Below, in pieces: positions 1 to 12,854 of a DNA stretch of 31,307 nt (position 1 is its first letter; every line of letters starts with the position of its first letter). The position numbers and the translations under genes were made by a program. The notes beneath the pieces are model-generated. The model did not search any database and was not told the origin of the DNA. It saw nothing but the letters and a program-made list of their open reading frames with translations. The DNA comes from Ectocarpus siliculosus. Its lineage: Eukaryota > Sar > Phaeophyceae > Ectocarpales > Ectocarpaceae. The stretch is taken from positions 3,117 through 34,423 of the forward strand of contig FN648617.1 in NCBI GenBank assembly GCA_000310025.1, in the 5' to 3' direction.

Positions 1-870
1 CGTTGGCCCGCAGGATCGCTGGCACCGAGGATCGTTGAGGAATGTTGAGGATCGTTGAAGATGGCTATCTTTGGTCCGGAGAGTCGTTGGCACCGAGGAT
101 CGTAGAAGATCGTTGAAAAGATTGACTTTCGTTGGTCCGGAGGATCGTTGGCACCGAGGATCGTTCAAGATGGTTGAAACTGACTATCGTTGATCCTGAG
201 GATCGTTGGTACACCGAGGATCGTTCAGGATAGTTGAGGTTCGTTGAAATTGACTATCGTCAGCCCTCGTGGAGCATCGTTGAGCATCGTTGGCAATGAC
301 CGTCGTTGGTCCGGAGAATCGTTGGTACCGAGGATAGTTGGCATCGAGGATAAATGAGCATCGTTGAAAACTAAATTCGTTGGCCCGGAGGATCGTTTGC
401 GCCGTGGATCGTTGAGGATCGTAGAAGATCTTTAAAAATGACGATTGCTGGTCCGAAGGATGGTTGGCAATGAGGTATCGTCGAGGATTGTTTGAAATCA
501 TCTATCATTCCTCAAAACTATCGTCGGCACCGAGGATCGTTGAGAATGACTATCGTTGGTCTGGACGATCGTTGGCACCGAGGATCGCTGAGGATCGTTG
601 AAAACGATCATCGTTGGTCCGGAGAATCGATGTCACCGAGGATCGTTGAGGATCGTTGAAAATGGCTATGGTTGGTCCGGAGGATCATTGGCACCTAGAA
701 TCGTTGAGCATCGTTGGAAATGACAATCTTTGGTCCGAAGGATCGTTGGCACCGAGGATCATTGAGAATGACTATCGTTGGTCTGGACGATCGTTGGCAC
801 CCAGGATCGCAGAGATTCTTTGAAAACAATCATCGTTGGTCCGGAGGGTTGTCCGCCGCGAGGATCGTTA
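1..870. repeat. Degenerate minisatellite, ~58-bp unit
   Basis: About 14 diverged copies of a unit built around 'TTGGTCCGGAGGATCGTTGG' followed by CACCGAGGATCGTT and a GAGGATCGTTGAAAATGACTATCG-like segment. The TTGGTCCGG-like landmark recurs near 3, 73, 134, 191, 306, 380, 449, 558, 615, 673, 731, 779 and 837; the best-kept spacings are 57-58 bp and others reflect indels. Inside the unit an ~11-bp GAGGATCGTT sub-repeat is visible. The array starts at or before the left edge. A 105-codon open frame on the minus strand (184-501) is only the array read through and I do not call it a gene. Confidence 0.9.
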
Positions 871-1079
871 TGGGGGTATCCTGTACTATGCTGCATATTG
901 TCGTCTTGGTAAGCTTGATTTTTCAGGAAACTGACTTTCACTAGTACACTGCGTTTGGGTCATCTAGCAGTAGCTTGTGATCACGGCAAGTATGATTCTG
1001 CATCGAAGACGTCGGATTAAAGATGTCACCAGGTTGAGGTCGCGATCATTTCTTTTCGAGAACAAAAACACAACATTAA

Positions 1080-1229
1080 CGACGACGACGACAAGACGAC
1101 GACAATAGCAGCAACAACAACACAACAACAATATCAACAACAACAACGATAACAACAACAACAACGACAACGACGACGACAACGACGACGACGACGACGA
1201 CGAAAGCAACGACAACGACACGACAGCAA
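1080..1229. repeat. GAC/AAC trinucleotide microsatellite
   Basis: An imperfect mixture of CGA/GAC and CAA/AAC triplets covers this block, with only short interruptions. It gives low-complexity Ser/Leu/Val-rich frames on the minus strand that should not be taken as protein. Confidence 0.9.
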
Positions 1230-2065
1230 CCCGTACTATGAGAACAAGAATGTACGAGTAGTCACGAAAGCTCACTTGCGGGTACAGATTCCAAAGAGAA
1301 TATCGTTGGCATTCGACCCACTTGTTGTTTTCATTGAAGAAGTGATTGTCGCTTTGACCCGAAATCCAAAACCCAGGTCTGAACAAGAATGAAACGAATT
1401 TTTTTACATGTGAATACTCCGTGTTGCGTTCCGTGGGCGACTTTGGAGGCGGAGGATAGCTTGCGGACCAAGACGGGGACCAGGCATCCAAAATAGCTCA
1501 TATTTTTTACAAGCATTGTCGCCACTGTTCACTATAGGCCAAGCCCGTGGGGCCACCGACGAAACTGGGCTCATCAAATTGCCGGAAGCGGATTTCATTG
1601 TCCGCAATTGGCGGATTGTCTGTGTTTCATCTTTTCCTCCTCTCCTCATCGATGCCTCATTTCCCTTCTCGACCCCTCCCCCACCGATCCAATGCAATTC
1701 TCTAAACAGCCCTACGGGCTTTCTACCACCTTAGGTGTGTTTCCCATGTGTAAGGATAGTAATCAATGATCACCATGAGGCCCCCGGTAGATTCCTCGAC
1801 ATATTTAGGTGGCTAGGTTCTCGCAGGCGTTGTCCATCCCTCGGGAACTGGCCCTTCGTCCATGATAACCTCCCTACAGTAGAGGGAAAAATCGGAAGTA
1901 CCGAGAGCTTCAAGTTCAGGTCATGGAGCGAGAAGTTGTTCGTGGAGAGGACGGAAACAATTCCCTCAGTTTGGTGCGGTGGTGAAAAGTGAAGAACAAC
2001 AAGAATACCGTAGGCTGTGAAGGGGGGTGTGGGGGGGTGAAGTGCCATCGTTCGACGTCGATCGT
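1230..2065. other. Downstream flank of the P5CDH gene, no gene seen
   Basis: This stretch lies just past the stop codon of the minus-strand dehydrogenase and presumably carries its 3' UTR, whose end I cannot place. Open frames on both strands are short, overlap each other and lack splice or family support. Confidence 0.5.
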
Positions 2066-5000
2066 TTAGGGACCATCGTAGTCTGTATCTCCCCTGGTGC
2101 AGTGCTCCCAACAAACGCAGTGCCAATAGACGTACAATAGCGCCGTCCCAGGTGTTCAAAGGGCATTCCGCAGGAGAACATGGCTAGTAGTAGGTCAAGA
2201 GTAGTCTACTGTTCAACAAATGTAAAAAACAACTCCTTTCAAAGTTTTTCGTTTCGCGCAAGAAAACACGGACAAAAGGAGAGGCTAAGCCAACGGCGTA
2301 CGGCAAGAAGTTGGACACACCTGTGGCAAGACCAGACCATTCTGATAGCCTCGATGGTGCCGATGCCTGCAGCGCGGGGATCTCCCGCCGGGCCGAACCA
2401 GTGGTTTTGCGGTGCCCCCGTAGTCCTGATGAATGGAAAACAAATAATGAACAGAATTTTTCAACCAACCGGACGAAGTTGCTCAGAGGTGCGTCGGTAC
2501 AGATTTTCACCAGGCAGCGAATGTTTCTTGGCCGGAAATCTCGTGTAAAGTCTGAGCCTCAGCATCATGTTGTTGAACCATTTCTCGAGAACAAACGATA
2601 TTTGGAGCTGCTGCGAAAACAACTGTCTCAGGTGACTCCCATCGATCAAGGTAAACATCTTGTGTTTCCAGGCGGTTTCCTTCCCACCTCGATATTAGGC
2701 GACCCAAACCGAAGGAAAAGTATCTTCGGTGATCGCTTGCTCAGGGTCAGCCAACTTGTCGATAACAGTTCATACATTGTCTTTCCAGTTTCTTGTTCAT
2801 GGAGCAAACAAGCGGAGAAGGTACACAGAATCGACCTCAATCCCCACCTCCCCTGGTGAGCAGCAGTGTTCAAGAGACCGTGAGACGGAAAGGGCGCAAA
2901 CAAGGCGTCCCAAAACGATTCAATGCCGTACAATACTGGCCAGCTCAACACTCCCACTGTAAAATTCAGCCTGAATCTGAGTTTTCTGCCATATTTTAGA
3001 GCTAATACTGTGCTTGATACCCCTGTCGCTGGTACCCTGCAGATAACCCAACTTTATTTTTTACATAGTTCAGGTTCAGGAGATGGTACCGCCGTACTGT
3101 TTAATGTTGGGATGGTGAAGAAATGCTCACACAATCGCTACTATCATTTTTCGTTCCCAGCATTGATGTTCTCAATGAGAATCAGGAGCTGGTGTGCGTG
3201 TTGCACACCATCGTTGGTGTCATGGTAGTACGTTTCATTCCTGAATTGTCGCCACGCGCAAGAATAATTGCTTTGTGTGCTTGAACTCTCCTTGGACGGC
3301 AACAACAACGTCTTCTCCCTCATGCATGTAGGTAGAATGAGGTTTCGATCGAAGCTGCTCCACATTGACGAAGACCAACCAACACATGCGGACAGCATAC
3401 TTCACCAAGGGACGAGCAACACCCACGCCCCGAATAGGTCTGAACGCACATGACAAGTCGCAACAAGTGCCCACCCTTACAGATGGTGCACAGATGGATG
3501 CCAACACGAAACAGCAGTCGCGGGACGGGCACGAGCATTTTGCTGGCTTGCTGCTGTTCTTTTTTCCTCCGGCGACTTGGGTCTTACCACCACGGGTCGT
3601 TCTGATACCGTTCCCAATCCACACTGACATTTTCTTATGCTGGCACCCTTCCTACTGCCCTTCTGCCGTAAAACACGTGTACCGTATCCCATTGGGAACA
3701 TAGCAGGTGCGACCCTCGCTCACCTCGCCCTGATCCCGCAGTAGGTTGTGCCATTGACGGTGGCCTCGAGCACCCTCCTCTGAAAGGACACGTCGTTCGA
3801 CACCACCGCGGCGGTCAGGTGGTTGTTCATGCGCTCGCACGCTTCAAGGACGGCGTCGAGCTCGTTGTCGTCGTACTCGGTGACCACCTGGCATGGGATG
3901 CACCGCGAACAATTTTCAGGAAGGAGGCCGGAGAGTGCGGTGGTTTTGAATATGGGATGACGCGGCTCATCACGCTCGTGTTTGGGAAAGTCAATGCACT
4001 TGTTTCAAGTCGGGATTTGGCTTAGGTCCTCTAAGGAAGCCTTGATTTGAGTGACGTCGACGCCTCCTGATGTCAGCCCAACAACAACATCGACCCGAAG
4101 ACTGCTGTACCTCCGTTCTTCGCCACAGTAGCTCCTGCTGCCACTTCCACCGACACAACATACAGTTAATTGTGCCAGCACAATCGGGGCTCCTTGCGTC
4201 GACTCCCTTCCTACGCCCCTCCCGACGTCCCGTTGCCAAAACAAACCAAAGCCGGAAATGCCTGAGAAGGGCTGAACACCTAGTCTGAGACAACAAGCCA
4301 AACGTCTCGCTGGTCGAGAGGTAGACACGCGCTGTGAACGATCTCCATGAGGCTTGACACACATCCTCGTCTCAAACAACACGTCACACAATCCTGGTTG
4401 GTTCAGGGTCATCCCTCCCTCCCTCTCTCCCTCTGTGCCCCCCTCCCTATCTTCGTTACGGGAGAGATGGGTACTCGAAGGTGGAACAGAATCCGACCAC
4501 AGAGACCCTTCTACAGCCTACCCCCCTCCCCCGCCCTTCCTCCAGTTATCCATAGACTATTCTCTGACTGAAAAACAACAGACCCGCCCCTCTTGCCTGG
4601 AATGGTCCGAATATCTCGGTGGTGCAGAGCGCGAAGTTCTCCGGCGACTTGAGCATCTCCTTGAGCGGCACAAACACCGCGGTGGGGTCCCACGCGCCGT
4701 ACTGGGCAGGAATTTTCTTGGCTTTTTCCGACGAAAGCGGCTTCCCCCCGAACAACACCTTCGCGCCACTGTTTCCAAGGCAACTTACAATTTGGTCCAT
4801 AGTCTCGCACTTGGTGTTTTAATCGCTTCCATAGCACCCGTAAACGAACTACCCAACGCTATTAGTGACATACGTACACCCAACAAGTGTTTTTTTGTTG
4901 TCCGATGTATTGTGTCGTACCTTATCTTGAGCAGGCTGTCGATGTGCTTCATGCATGTCTCGGTTGTCACGGACAACACGGGCCCCACCTGAAAAATCGG

Positions 5001-8000
5001 GCAACCACATACGATAGTTCCATTCAACGTTGCCCCGGTACAAGATATAAATGGATCGACTACAGCAGACCTGGATCTACTCGGTAGTGGTGCCCCAGTC
5101 AAGGAATAATACTCCAGTGGCCTCTTTATTGCTACTGAAACCGACACTCTCCATCGGTTGGCCGACGCTGGTGGTCGAAGCTAGACAAAGACACAGACGT
5201 AACACACAAACACACACAGAGACTGTGTACGTTATTCGTCATTGGATCTCTGCCGAGGGACGATCTTCTCCGGCTTTCCAATAATACAAGATATGTGCGG
5301 GTTTTGCATCAAAGAGGGCCTCGGCATACGATTTCGAAAACTGCAATTCATCAAGAGACCAATCAGGAAGGAGGATGCGGTCGCACCGTCAGGTCTTCGA
5401 GGGTTCGCCGGGAGGCCAGGCTCTTGAGGGTTTCAAGGATGCCAGACTTGCTCCAGTTCTCGTGGACGAACAGAATGCTCTGGGCCGAGCACTTCTGCCC
5501 ACTGGAAACGACGAAACAGGCACAAGGAATCGCACCGACTGAAGCGTGCACATCCGCCAGACCGACGAAGAACATTGGAAACAACAAATTGTTGATGGCT
5601 TTAGTTTTGTTTGTCGGGTGGATACTGTCTGCGTCCGCTAGGATCAGACAGACTCGACTGTGCCACATTTTGCATTTTTTAGGTACCTGTAAGCGTAGGC
5701 GTCCTGGTCGCAGGTGTGCGCCACGTACTCCTCCTCCTGGACGTCAGGGCCCAGGATCTTCCAGTCAAACCCAGCGTCCTCCACCTTTACCTACATGACA
5801 ACAACCAAGGAACGACGTGAAGTGAAGACGACAACATTTATTTTCACTTGGGTTAGGATTGCAAAAGGCAGACAGATCAGCATGGAACACAAGGGGTAGC
5901 CGTCGAAAATGGCACCACCAACCTCCACCTGTTGAGACGGATCCCCTACAACAAGCATATGCTTTCACAGCAGTCAAAAAATATAGCTTCAACATTTGTC
6001 AAGGGCCAACGACCGAGTATTGAACGCCGGAACAAAAATAGTAGTGTAGTGCGAGGCATCTGCTTTCTTTCGCTTTGCAAGATTGATTCGAGAAACTCCT
6101 TATCTACGTTGTTGCTGCAGCTACCATCGGTATCTTCATCGCTCACAAACACTGTGAACTCTACCCACTAGGTTTATTTTCCGACTGACGGTGGGGTGGA
6201 AATGAAATTGCCAACGCCACATCCTAGCCGAATGCCCTAACACAATCAGGACGGCTCTTGCCTTTCCATCAAGGGCTTCGGCTAGAATCTCGGCCACTTT
6301 GGAACTCCCGGTAAACTGAGTCACGCGAGGCTGGGCTGAAGTAAGAACCCTGCGAGCGAGGGAAAGAGTAGCAAACGAGGGTTGTCGGAAGCGGAGGGTC
6401 ATTTTCTTGGTTGGTCGCGGTCTCGTGCTCTCCCCATGGCCTGTTGATAGGATTGGGCATCAATAAAAAAAATAACAGCACACACGATGACAGCAAGTTG
6501 TGCCCGATCAGACCTCAACGCGATCATCGGGAAGGGACACGCCGGCAAAGGACGAATGAACAGTGAACAACCGATCACTTGTCCTTGTGCATTAATCTGC
6601 TGTAGCACCTGCGCGTTTTGCGAGGCATGAGCCTTTTCCCATAGAATCCACGTGCATTTGATCTTCGTCCGGAACGGCATGCAAAATTATTTGAGTATCC
6701 GTCTTACTATGGACCCTGATTTGTAGCCCTCCGTGAAAGCGGTAATCGCGTTGGCATCAACATTATCGTGAGTGTTTGATTGCGCCCCCGGTAGTGCAAT
6801 CCATAGGGCTAGTTGTTCTCGTCCTCCTACACTTCCTGGTTTGAACGTCGTATTTCAGTGTGTACGGTAAGGAAACCAGCATCGACCGCGCTCGCCAGCT
6901 GTCCATGTGCAAAAGACGCCAGTGTCAGCGGGAAAGTGGACGAAAGTGGGCGAATTTCTCGTCAATATGTCTCACCCATGCATGACGGGGCCATCGCAGT
7001 TGATGAAGTCGACATCCTCGACGGGCGCTCCGCAGTGGTGGAACAGCCGGAGGGTTTGCTCCATCACCACGGAAACCTGACCGGCGGAAATGATGGATGG
7101 ATTGATGTTACCGATTGTCGAAAATGAGACAATGGAAGCCGCCAGATGCAGCCTTTGTCGACATTCCCAGCAGCCCTCGACCCACAACATCTACCGCGAT
7201 CTGATAGAGACGAACCCGTTGCTGTTCTTAGAGTCGTCTTCATTACCGTTAACATTGACTAGGGATATGTAGCAGCAGCATCTTTTCCGGGAGGGGTGCA
7301 TCACCTTCGAGTCCGTCTTGAAGATGACCTTGTTTCCCATGTAAAGCGCACCCATGAGCTGCAGCACGGGGATTTCTGAGGTAACCAGGGGTTTGGGGGA
7401 TCGTCATTGGTGTCGGCGTCGACAGAGTAGGAGAAATTTCCAGGGGGGCAGGAAAAAATGGAGGAAGAATAACGTCACCCCCGCACACAAATGTTCTGGA
7501 AGCGACCATCGACAAGACATACTTTGATCGGTGTGGTAAATTCGACGCTCAGCAGTACCCGTCCGTCTCCCACGAAAACGCACTCCGACCGCAGCAGAAA
7601 CAAATCCACCCCCAACTAAACGTGCGAAGGGAAAAAGGAGGCCACATGGATGGCTGGTCGATTCGCCGGGGTTGGTGCGGACATGTCACGCCCCTGGTTA
7701 CCTCGCAAAGTCATAAATCTCTGATTTGAAACCCAACAACGTTTGAGAACCCATGGACGGAAAGGGACCCAACAACGAAGTTCGGCCCAGCTGTGCACGC
7801 ATGTGTAAGCTATCACCCCCCACCCTCGTGTGCGCGCGCGGCCCAACACAGTCCATGCGCAGGAAAACTACTCGTCTGATGCTACTTCTGTCGACACCGT
7901 GAACTGGGTTAAGTACGCCTATGCATAGATACGCCATTACCACGCTATCCACAAGTCCAGCCACCAAAACCTGGTACACAGATGTACCCTCGTTACTTGG

Positions 8001-9969
8001 TTGTTCACCCAGGGGAAAATTGAAGGGACTGACTATGGCGACGGGGCCGAACGGCCAGCGGTAACCGGTAGATGCCTGCCCGACGTGGTCGCCGGGGACG
8101 CTGAATGACCTCGCCAGCATGCGCACGTTGTCGCCTGGATATGGTCGTCGACAACACGTTCGTGTCAGGGGTCGATGGCCGATGGTTTTCTTAAAAGTTC
8201 CGTCCAATTCCATTGATTCCGCGGTAAGGAGAGAAAATGAGGTCGTCGTCATTCGGCACTATTCCGCTCATGGCGGAAATGTGGCAGGCTTCACGGCCGA
8301 ACCGTAATACACAGAATACAACGAACGGAACACCAAGACCTCGAGCAAGCCAGCGAGCTATCTCTCACCAGCGCAGCAAGGAAGTTGTGATACCTGTGGC
8401 GCTTTTTCGCGCATCCTACCACTCTTCCTGAAACCTGGAGAGGTCACGTACTTTATCCCCCCCCCCGCGTTCAACTCAGCGTGCTCCGTCCCGGCTTTGT
8501 AGGTATGCGAGATCAACTGTCAAACGGTTACGGCATGCGCGATTATGAGTACACCCCCCCCCCCGCGTTCGCACAGCACTCACCCGAGAAATTTTCAAGG
8601 AAACGCCGCGTCACGACCACCTCCCCGTTGGCTTGGGCGTAGCTCTTGGGTGCCACCCTCATGATGAGCCTCGTGAAGAAATCTTCGACTTCAGGCACCG
8701 CCATGAGGGCCGCAGCCTTGGCGGTGGCGCTTCCATATGCCAGGTATCTGGGAAGATCAAAGAGTAGACGAACAGCAACAACATGGCATCAATAGAAGAA
8801 TGAACAAGTCCAAGCACAAGAAGAGGGAAACAACATGAGTACAGCACCTTGTCGTCAGAAGAAGAGAACGTAACCGAGTTTGTCCGAAGTGCTCCTTCGC
8901 GCACCCCCCCTCAATATCTGCCAACAGAATTCTCGACGGTATGCCGTCACACACCATGATTTCCAGTCTGTGAAGCAGCCAGCGAAATTTCAGGCCGACT
9001 TATACCTGAGCAACACCCGGCAGAAACGACTATACAGTCCACGTGTCAATGCCAGCAGCAACGACAGCAACCCGCAAAACTCATCCCGGCACCCACGGCC
9101 GACAACACCCCCATCATTGGTGCCAACATCAACAACAGCGCAACGCCGACCCAATGAACGCCAACATCGACATATCGAGGCTACCGCCACAACCAACTTT
9201 GTCCGTGAAACCGCCTTCAGGTTCTCGCCGCCGTAGTATACTTCATCGGGGGAAAACTTCCTCCATCAGGACTCGAGTGGGCGGCGCTGACTTTGGTACT
9301 TTTCAGCGGATATATTGTGGCGTCCGGACAAACGCGCCGCGCAACGACCACACCCACAGCCACAAACTCCGTCATACCGGCGGCAAGCTGACATTATTAA
9401 TCACCTCTCGGGGCTCTTGAATGGGTTGTGCAGCCCGCTCTTGGAGCACAATTCGAGGCTAGCAACAAAAGCCTGTGCTTCACCCGGTGTAGTCGCGGGA
9501 ACCTAACGTGGTGGCAAGGGGAAGGAGGCTTTGTCGTGCACCGTTGTATTTACCCTCGTGCATGATGTGAAACGCTTGTCGTGGCAGGGTGCGGTGTCAC
9601 TCTTGTGTCGATCTGTACTGTTGCTCCCATCAAAGAATCCTTTGGCGATTTATTGACACACATTCGTTGGGGGTTTGCTGGAACTACGTCCCATTGGACA
9701 GTTCTTGCGAGCAACAGACCAAAACGTTGTTCGTTCGACGGCCAAAAAGTCGATCAGGCATATTGAGGAGACACGGGGGTAGGCAGCAAAACGTGCATTA
9801 CTAGTCTGATGCCTCCGCAACTTGGGATTACCTTGAGGAAAGGCTCGCCGTTGAGCGGGTCGGGAAGAGTCTCGTGTGCTGATGACTCCACCCAGCGCCC
9901 GCCCACTTGTGTTGTGGCAATGTCGGCGAATGCGAGGAACGAAGGAACATCAACAGCGGCAGCCGACTT
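2066..9969 (-). CDS. P5CDH: Delta-1-pyrroline-5-carboxylate dehydrogenase (ALDH12 type), 14 exons, 5' exon(s) not included
   Basis: Mitochondrial NAD-dependent enzyme that oxidises P5C/glutamate semialdehyde to glutamate, the second step of proline breakdown. Exons in transcript order: 9969-9832, 9502-9405, 8747-8584, 8134-8009, 7375-7305, 7076-6976, 6349-6262, 5790-5687, 5501-5387, 4988-4921, 4768-4597, 3887-3724, 2425-2321, 2093-2066. They sum to 1542 nt (513 residues plus stop TAA at 2068-2066) and every phase fits. Numbered from the first called exon: PDPLNGEPF near 36-44, HNPFKSPE at 71-78, YRWPFGPVAIVSPFNFPL at 158-175, FTGSS at 245-249, probable general base E266, catalytic C301 in SGQKCSAQS, EIFGPFQ at 409-415, and a C-terminal APQNHWFGPAGDPRAAGIGT block. 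The alignment to plant ALDH12, recalled from family knowledge, is nearly gapless. Introns 6261-5791 and 4596-3888 start with GC. The last exon has only 28 nt. The targeting peptide lies further upstream and is uncertain. Confidence 0.94.
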
Positions 9970-11585
9970 CTACGCAAACGGGACCGGATCATAGAGGAAA
10001 CAGGCGTAAGGAAAAACACAAACCTCTTTGTGTGGCCGGCGGAATCGTCGCACAAAGCAGCGTTAAGTTCAGCCATTCAGAAAGGGGTGAATGCGTACGT
10101 GGCGGGCCCGTCAGGTGCTCAGGACGATCCAGAAGTCTAGCGTGTTTCCATGGAAGCACAGTAGAGAAGGGCGCGTTAAAGATGCTTCCACCAGGTTTCG
10201 CGTGCTGTTAGGGCCGACTTCAACTGCACCTCTAGGGGAATTTCATGCATTTCGCAGCGTTGACCGCTTTAATTGCGTAAGCTCCGACTGGTCAACCGTG
10301 CCACACTTTTGCGCCCCTCTGCTCCACCCGAAATGATCTAAACAAGTTGAGCGCATCTTCCACACTGACTGGTAGGTAAACTTCGAAGTTTGATCGACAT
10401 AGTCAAGGACGGCGATTCTGCAAATCTTGCCTACAATACAATGCGGTCGGCTCACATAGATTCTTGACGGTGTGAGGGTTGCTTCCGGACAAGCTTCCTG
10501 GGTCAACTGCGCGAAAACAAAATCATATCACAGGACGAGGAGATACAGGTCATTCTGGCGAACACAAAATCTGTTTGGTGGGTTTGGGAGGAAAAGCAAA
10601 GTCAGTGAACAGATAATCGAAAAGCAGCTCTTAACATGCCCTTGTTCTTTGAGCACCAAGTTGTATCTACCTGCTGGACTCTTCAGGTGTAATGCCGTCC
10701 CGCTCGCAAGAAACACGTACTTCTGCAAGGCTCAAGGCCTAATGGCTTCCGCACGATTGACCGGTCATTGCCTCAAATCTGAGGCTCGGTTCTTGTTGAA
10801 GGTGCTTGTTTTGAGCGGATCGGCACTGCTATCAATTTTGTGTGTGAGTGACAACATACACTGCTCAGTGAGAAGACCTACAGAAAACAGATTTAAAGAT
10901 TTCTATTGCCCAACAGGTGAGCCTCAACATTGTGTGTATGTGTACTTCAACGTGTCTTTGAGAATTGGCTAGAATGGGTGAATAGGCGTCTTCTGTGTTC
11001 TGGAGATGAGCACATACAGATATGGCCATTTCTTTACTTCTTGCAGGTGTATTCAATACCTGGTACTGTTTAATTTAATAGCATGCATCGTTAGTATCCG
11101 TCTCTTCATTTAGACAGAAACATTGTCGCGGTTGGAACGGTGGAATCAGTTCGGGGTGTCGTTTGCCGGTACTACTGCTAAACTCTTTTTAGACTATAGT
11201 CTGGCACATCCAAAGTTGGAGTCACCCTCCGTCTTTCCTCTCCTTCCGCCCTTATTGTGTCCGTCTTCTGGGGAAACTCTCCGTAGTTAAGACACAATCT
11301 ACATATGCATACGCACATCTCAACACAGAGCGATTGTCTGGCCCACTGCCTCCGAGCGAAAAAGAGTAGACTACTCTGTGGCTTCGTTGTTTACGGTTGC
11401 CCAATGAGCGACGCGAGTTCTCTTTCGGCCATGAACCTACATTCGCTCGAACTCGCTTTGTTTGTACCCACAGAGAGAGCACTTGCGGCCGCTCTCCGCA
11501 AACACCATATCTACGTATCTCCCGGCCGACAAGATGTTTCTACGGATTGTAGATATCATCATGGAGGGATCTATGCAAATCTCAC
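9970..11585. other. Probable first intron / 5' region of P5CDH
   Basis: No convincing gene. A 166-codon plus-strand frame (10472-10972) starts at GTG and has no recognisable family. A minus-strand ATG at 9992 opens an Arg-rich presequence-like peptide (MIRSRLRRSRLPLL...) out of frame with the P5CDH exon that overlaps it. Confidence 0.4.
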
Positions 11586-11712
11586 CTGATGCAAAAGCCA
11601 GCGAGGACATGCTTCTGCTGCAGATTGGCGCATGACGCCTGGTGACCACTGGTGTGACACGTTGGAGGCGTAGAAGCCCAGCGCTGGAATGCGGCAGCCC
11701 TTTGAGCATCAT
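11586..11712 (-). CDS. Candidate first exon(s) of P5CDH (targeting peptide), or a separate small ORF
   Basis: A strong donor CAG|GTGAGAT (exon ends at 11586) follows two nested ATG frames. Start 11633 gives 16 codons ending in phase 0, which joins exactly to the first P5CDH exon at 9969 (acceptor GCGTAG) through a ~1.6-kb intron. Start 11712 gives 42 codons with no Asp or Glu and several Arg/Lys (MMLKGLPHSSAGLL...), which looks more like a mitochondrial presequence, but it ends in phase 1 and would hit a stop if spliced directly to 9969. Either an extra exon lies between, or the 11712 frame belongs to something else. Only transcripts can decide. Confidence 0.3.
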
Positions 11713-12854
11713 CCTCGGTCGTCACCAAACAAACCAGCTCGTGGTCGAAACCCGCTCGCTCTATTGTATAAGATTGTTGTTGTTACAACAGTAGGCACTG
11801 TAGAGCGCCCGCCGCGTGTTTGAACTCCAGATGATCGTCAACCCCCCCGAACGAGTGATGGACACCTCTGGAAGGAAATTGTGAGCTGCTTCCCTACGCG
11901 TGGCGTGCGACCTCAACTGCTGTCTTGTTGTCCTTTGGTTCAAAAGTTTGCCAGAGTGCAAAGAGTTGTGTTCAACGTTCAACGTTAACGTTCAACGCAA
12001 AGATTTTTTTTTTATTGCACCGCACCGCTCGTGCGTCGTGTTGCGCCGCACTCGTCAGTACTGAACAATCTGCGAACCCCCTCCCCACCTTGCTTGCCCT
12101 TGGCCTGCTGGGTGTGGGGGCATCCCTCTCCACTTCTCCAGTGCTGCAGCTTTCCAGTTGCTATCTCTGTCAATCTCTGCAGCGTAACCACCCTCCCACG
12201 CTCCGCCACGCCCGAGCACCACCACAAGAGGATCAAGTTGGGCGAGGTGAGATGCAGCGTTCGAAGTTTGACACGCTATGTACATACGACATCTTCAACA
12301 AACAGCGGCTTTTTTAGCATGTCCCCACCCGCCCGTTTACAAACTACACTGGAGAGGCCTCCTTGTAGAGTAGTCTATCGTCTATAATACCACGTTTACA
12401 CTAGGTCATCATCCCGGCGGCTTGCTTCCAGTCGCTCCTTTGCCCCTTGAAGTAACCAATTGTCGAGACCGTGTCGATCGTTTTTAGTCTCTTACGTACA
12501 AGGGGTTGAAACTTGCTCCCCGGCGGAGCCGTCTGTTGTAACGTTTCTCTTACGGCGGGGATTGAAGGGGGGCAGAAGACGAATTTTTGAGGGTGACTAA
12601 TTTTGAAAACAAACGCAAGAGCACCAGAAATTGCACAACGGGCACACCAGACCAGTAGCATGGCACCGCGAAAAACAGAGATCGATTATTCTCGCACAGG
12701 GCGGCAGTAGAGGCTGCTCAAAACGTACATTTCACGCCTCTACCTCCACATGCCTTCTTTGAAATTTGATAAAAATTCCACACCATTTCTAAATTTTAGT
12801 CAAGAGAGCCAAAACGGAGACGCTCGAACAAGGTCAATTTGAGTGTTATGTGTC
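11713..12854. other. No supported gene
   Basis: Contains a short tandem of GTTCAACG/GTTAACG at about 11970-11998, then a T-run. Minus-strand frames at 11761-11982 and 12401-12661 have protein-like patches, but I could not connect them by splice sites to a recognisable product. Confidence 0.4.

Noticed and set aside
184-501. 105-codon minus-strand open frame
   Set aside because: It is the minisatellite read in one frame; the peptide repeats with the DNA unit.
964-1491. Ser/Leu-rich 175-codon minus-strand frame
   Set aside because: It is created by the GAC/AAC microsatellite.
10472-10972. 166-codon plus-strand frame
   Set aside because: It begins at GTG, has no family resemblance and lies in the probable first intron of P5CDH.
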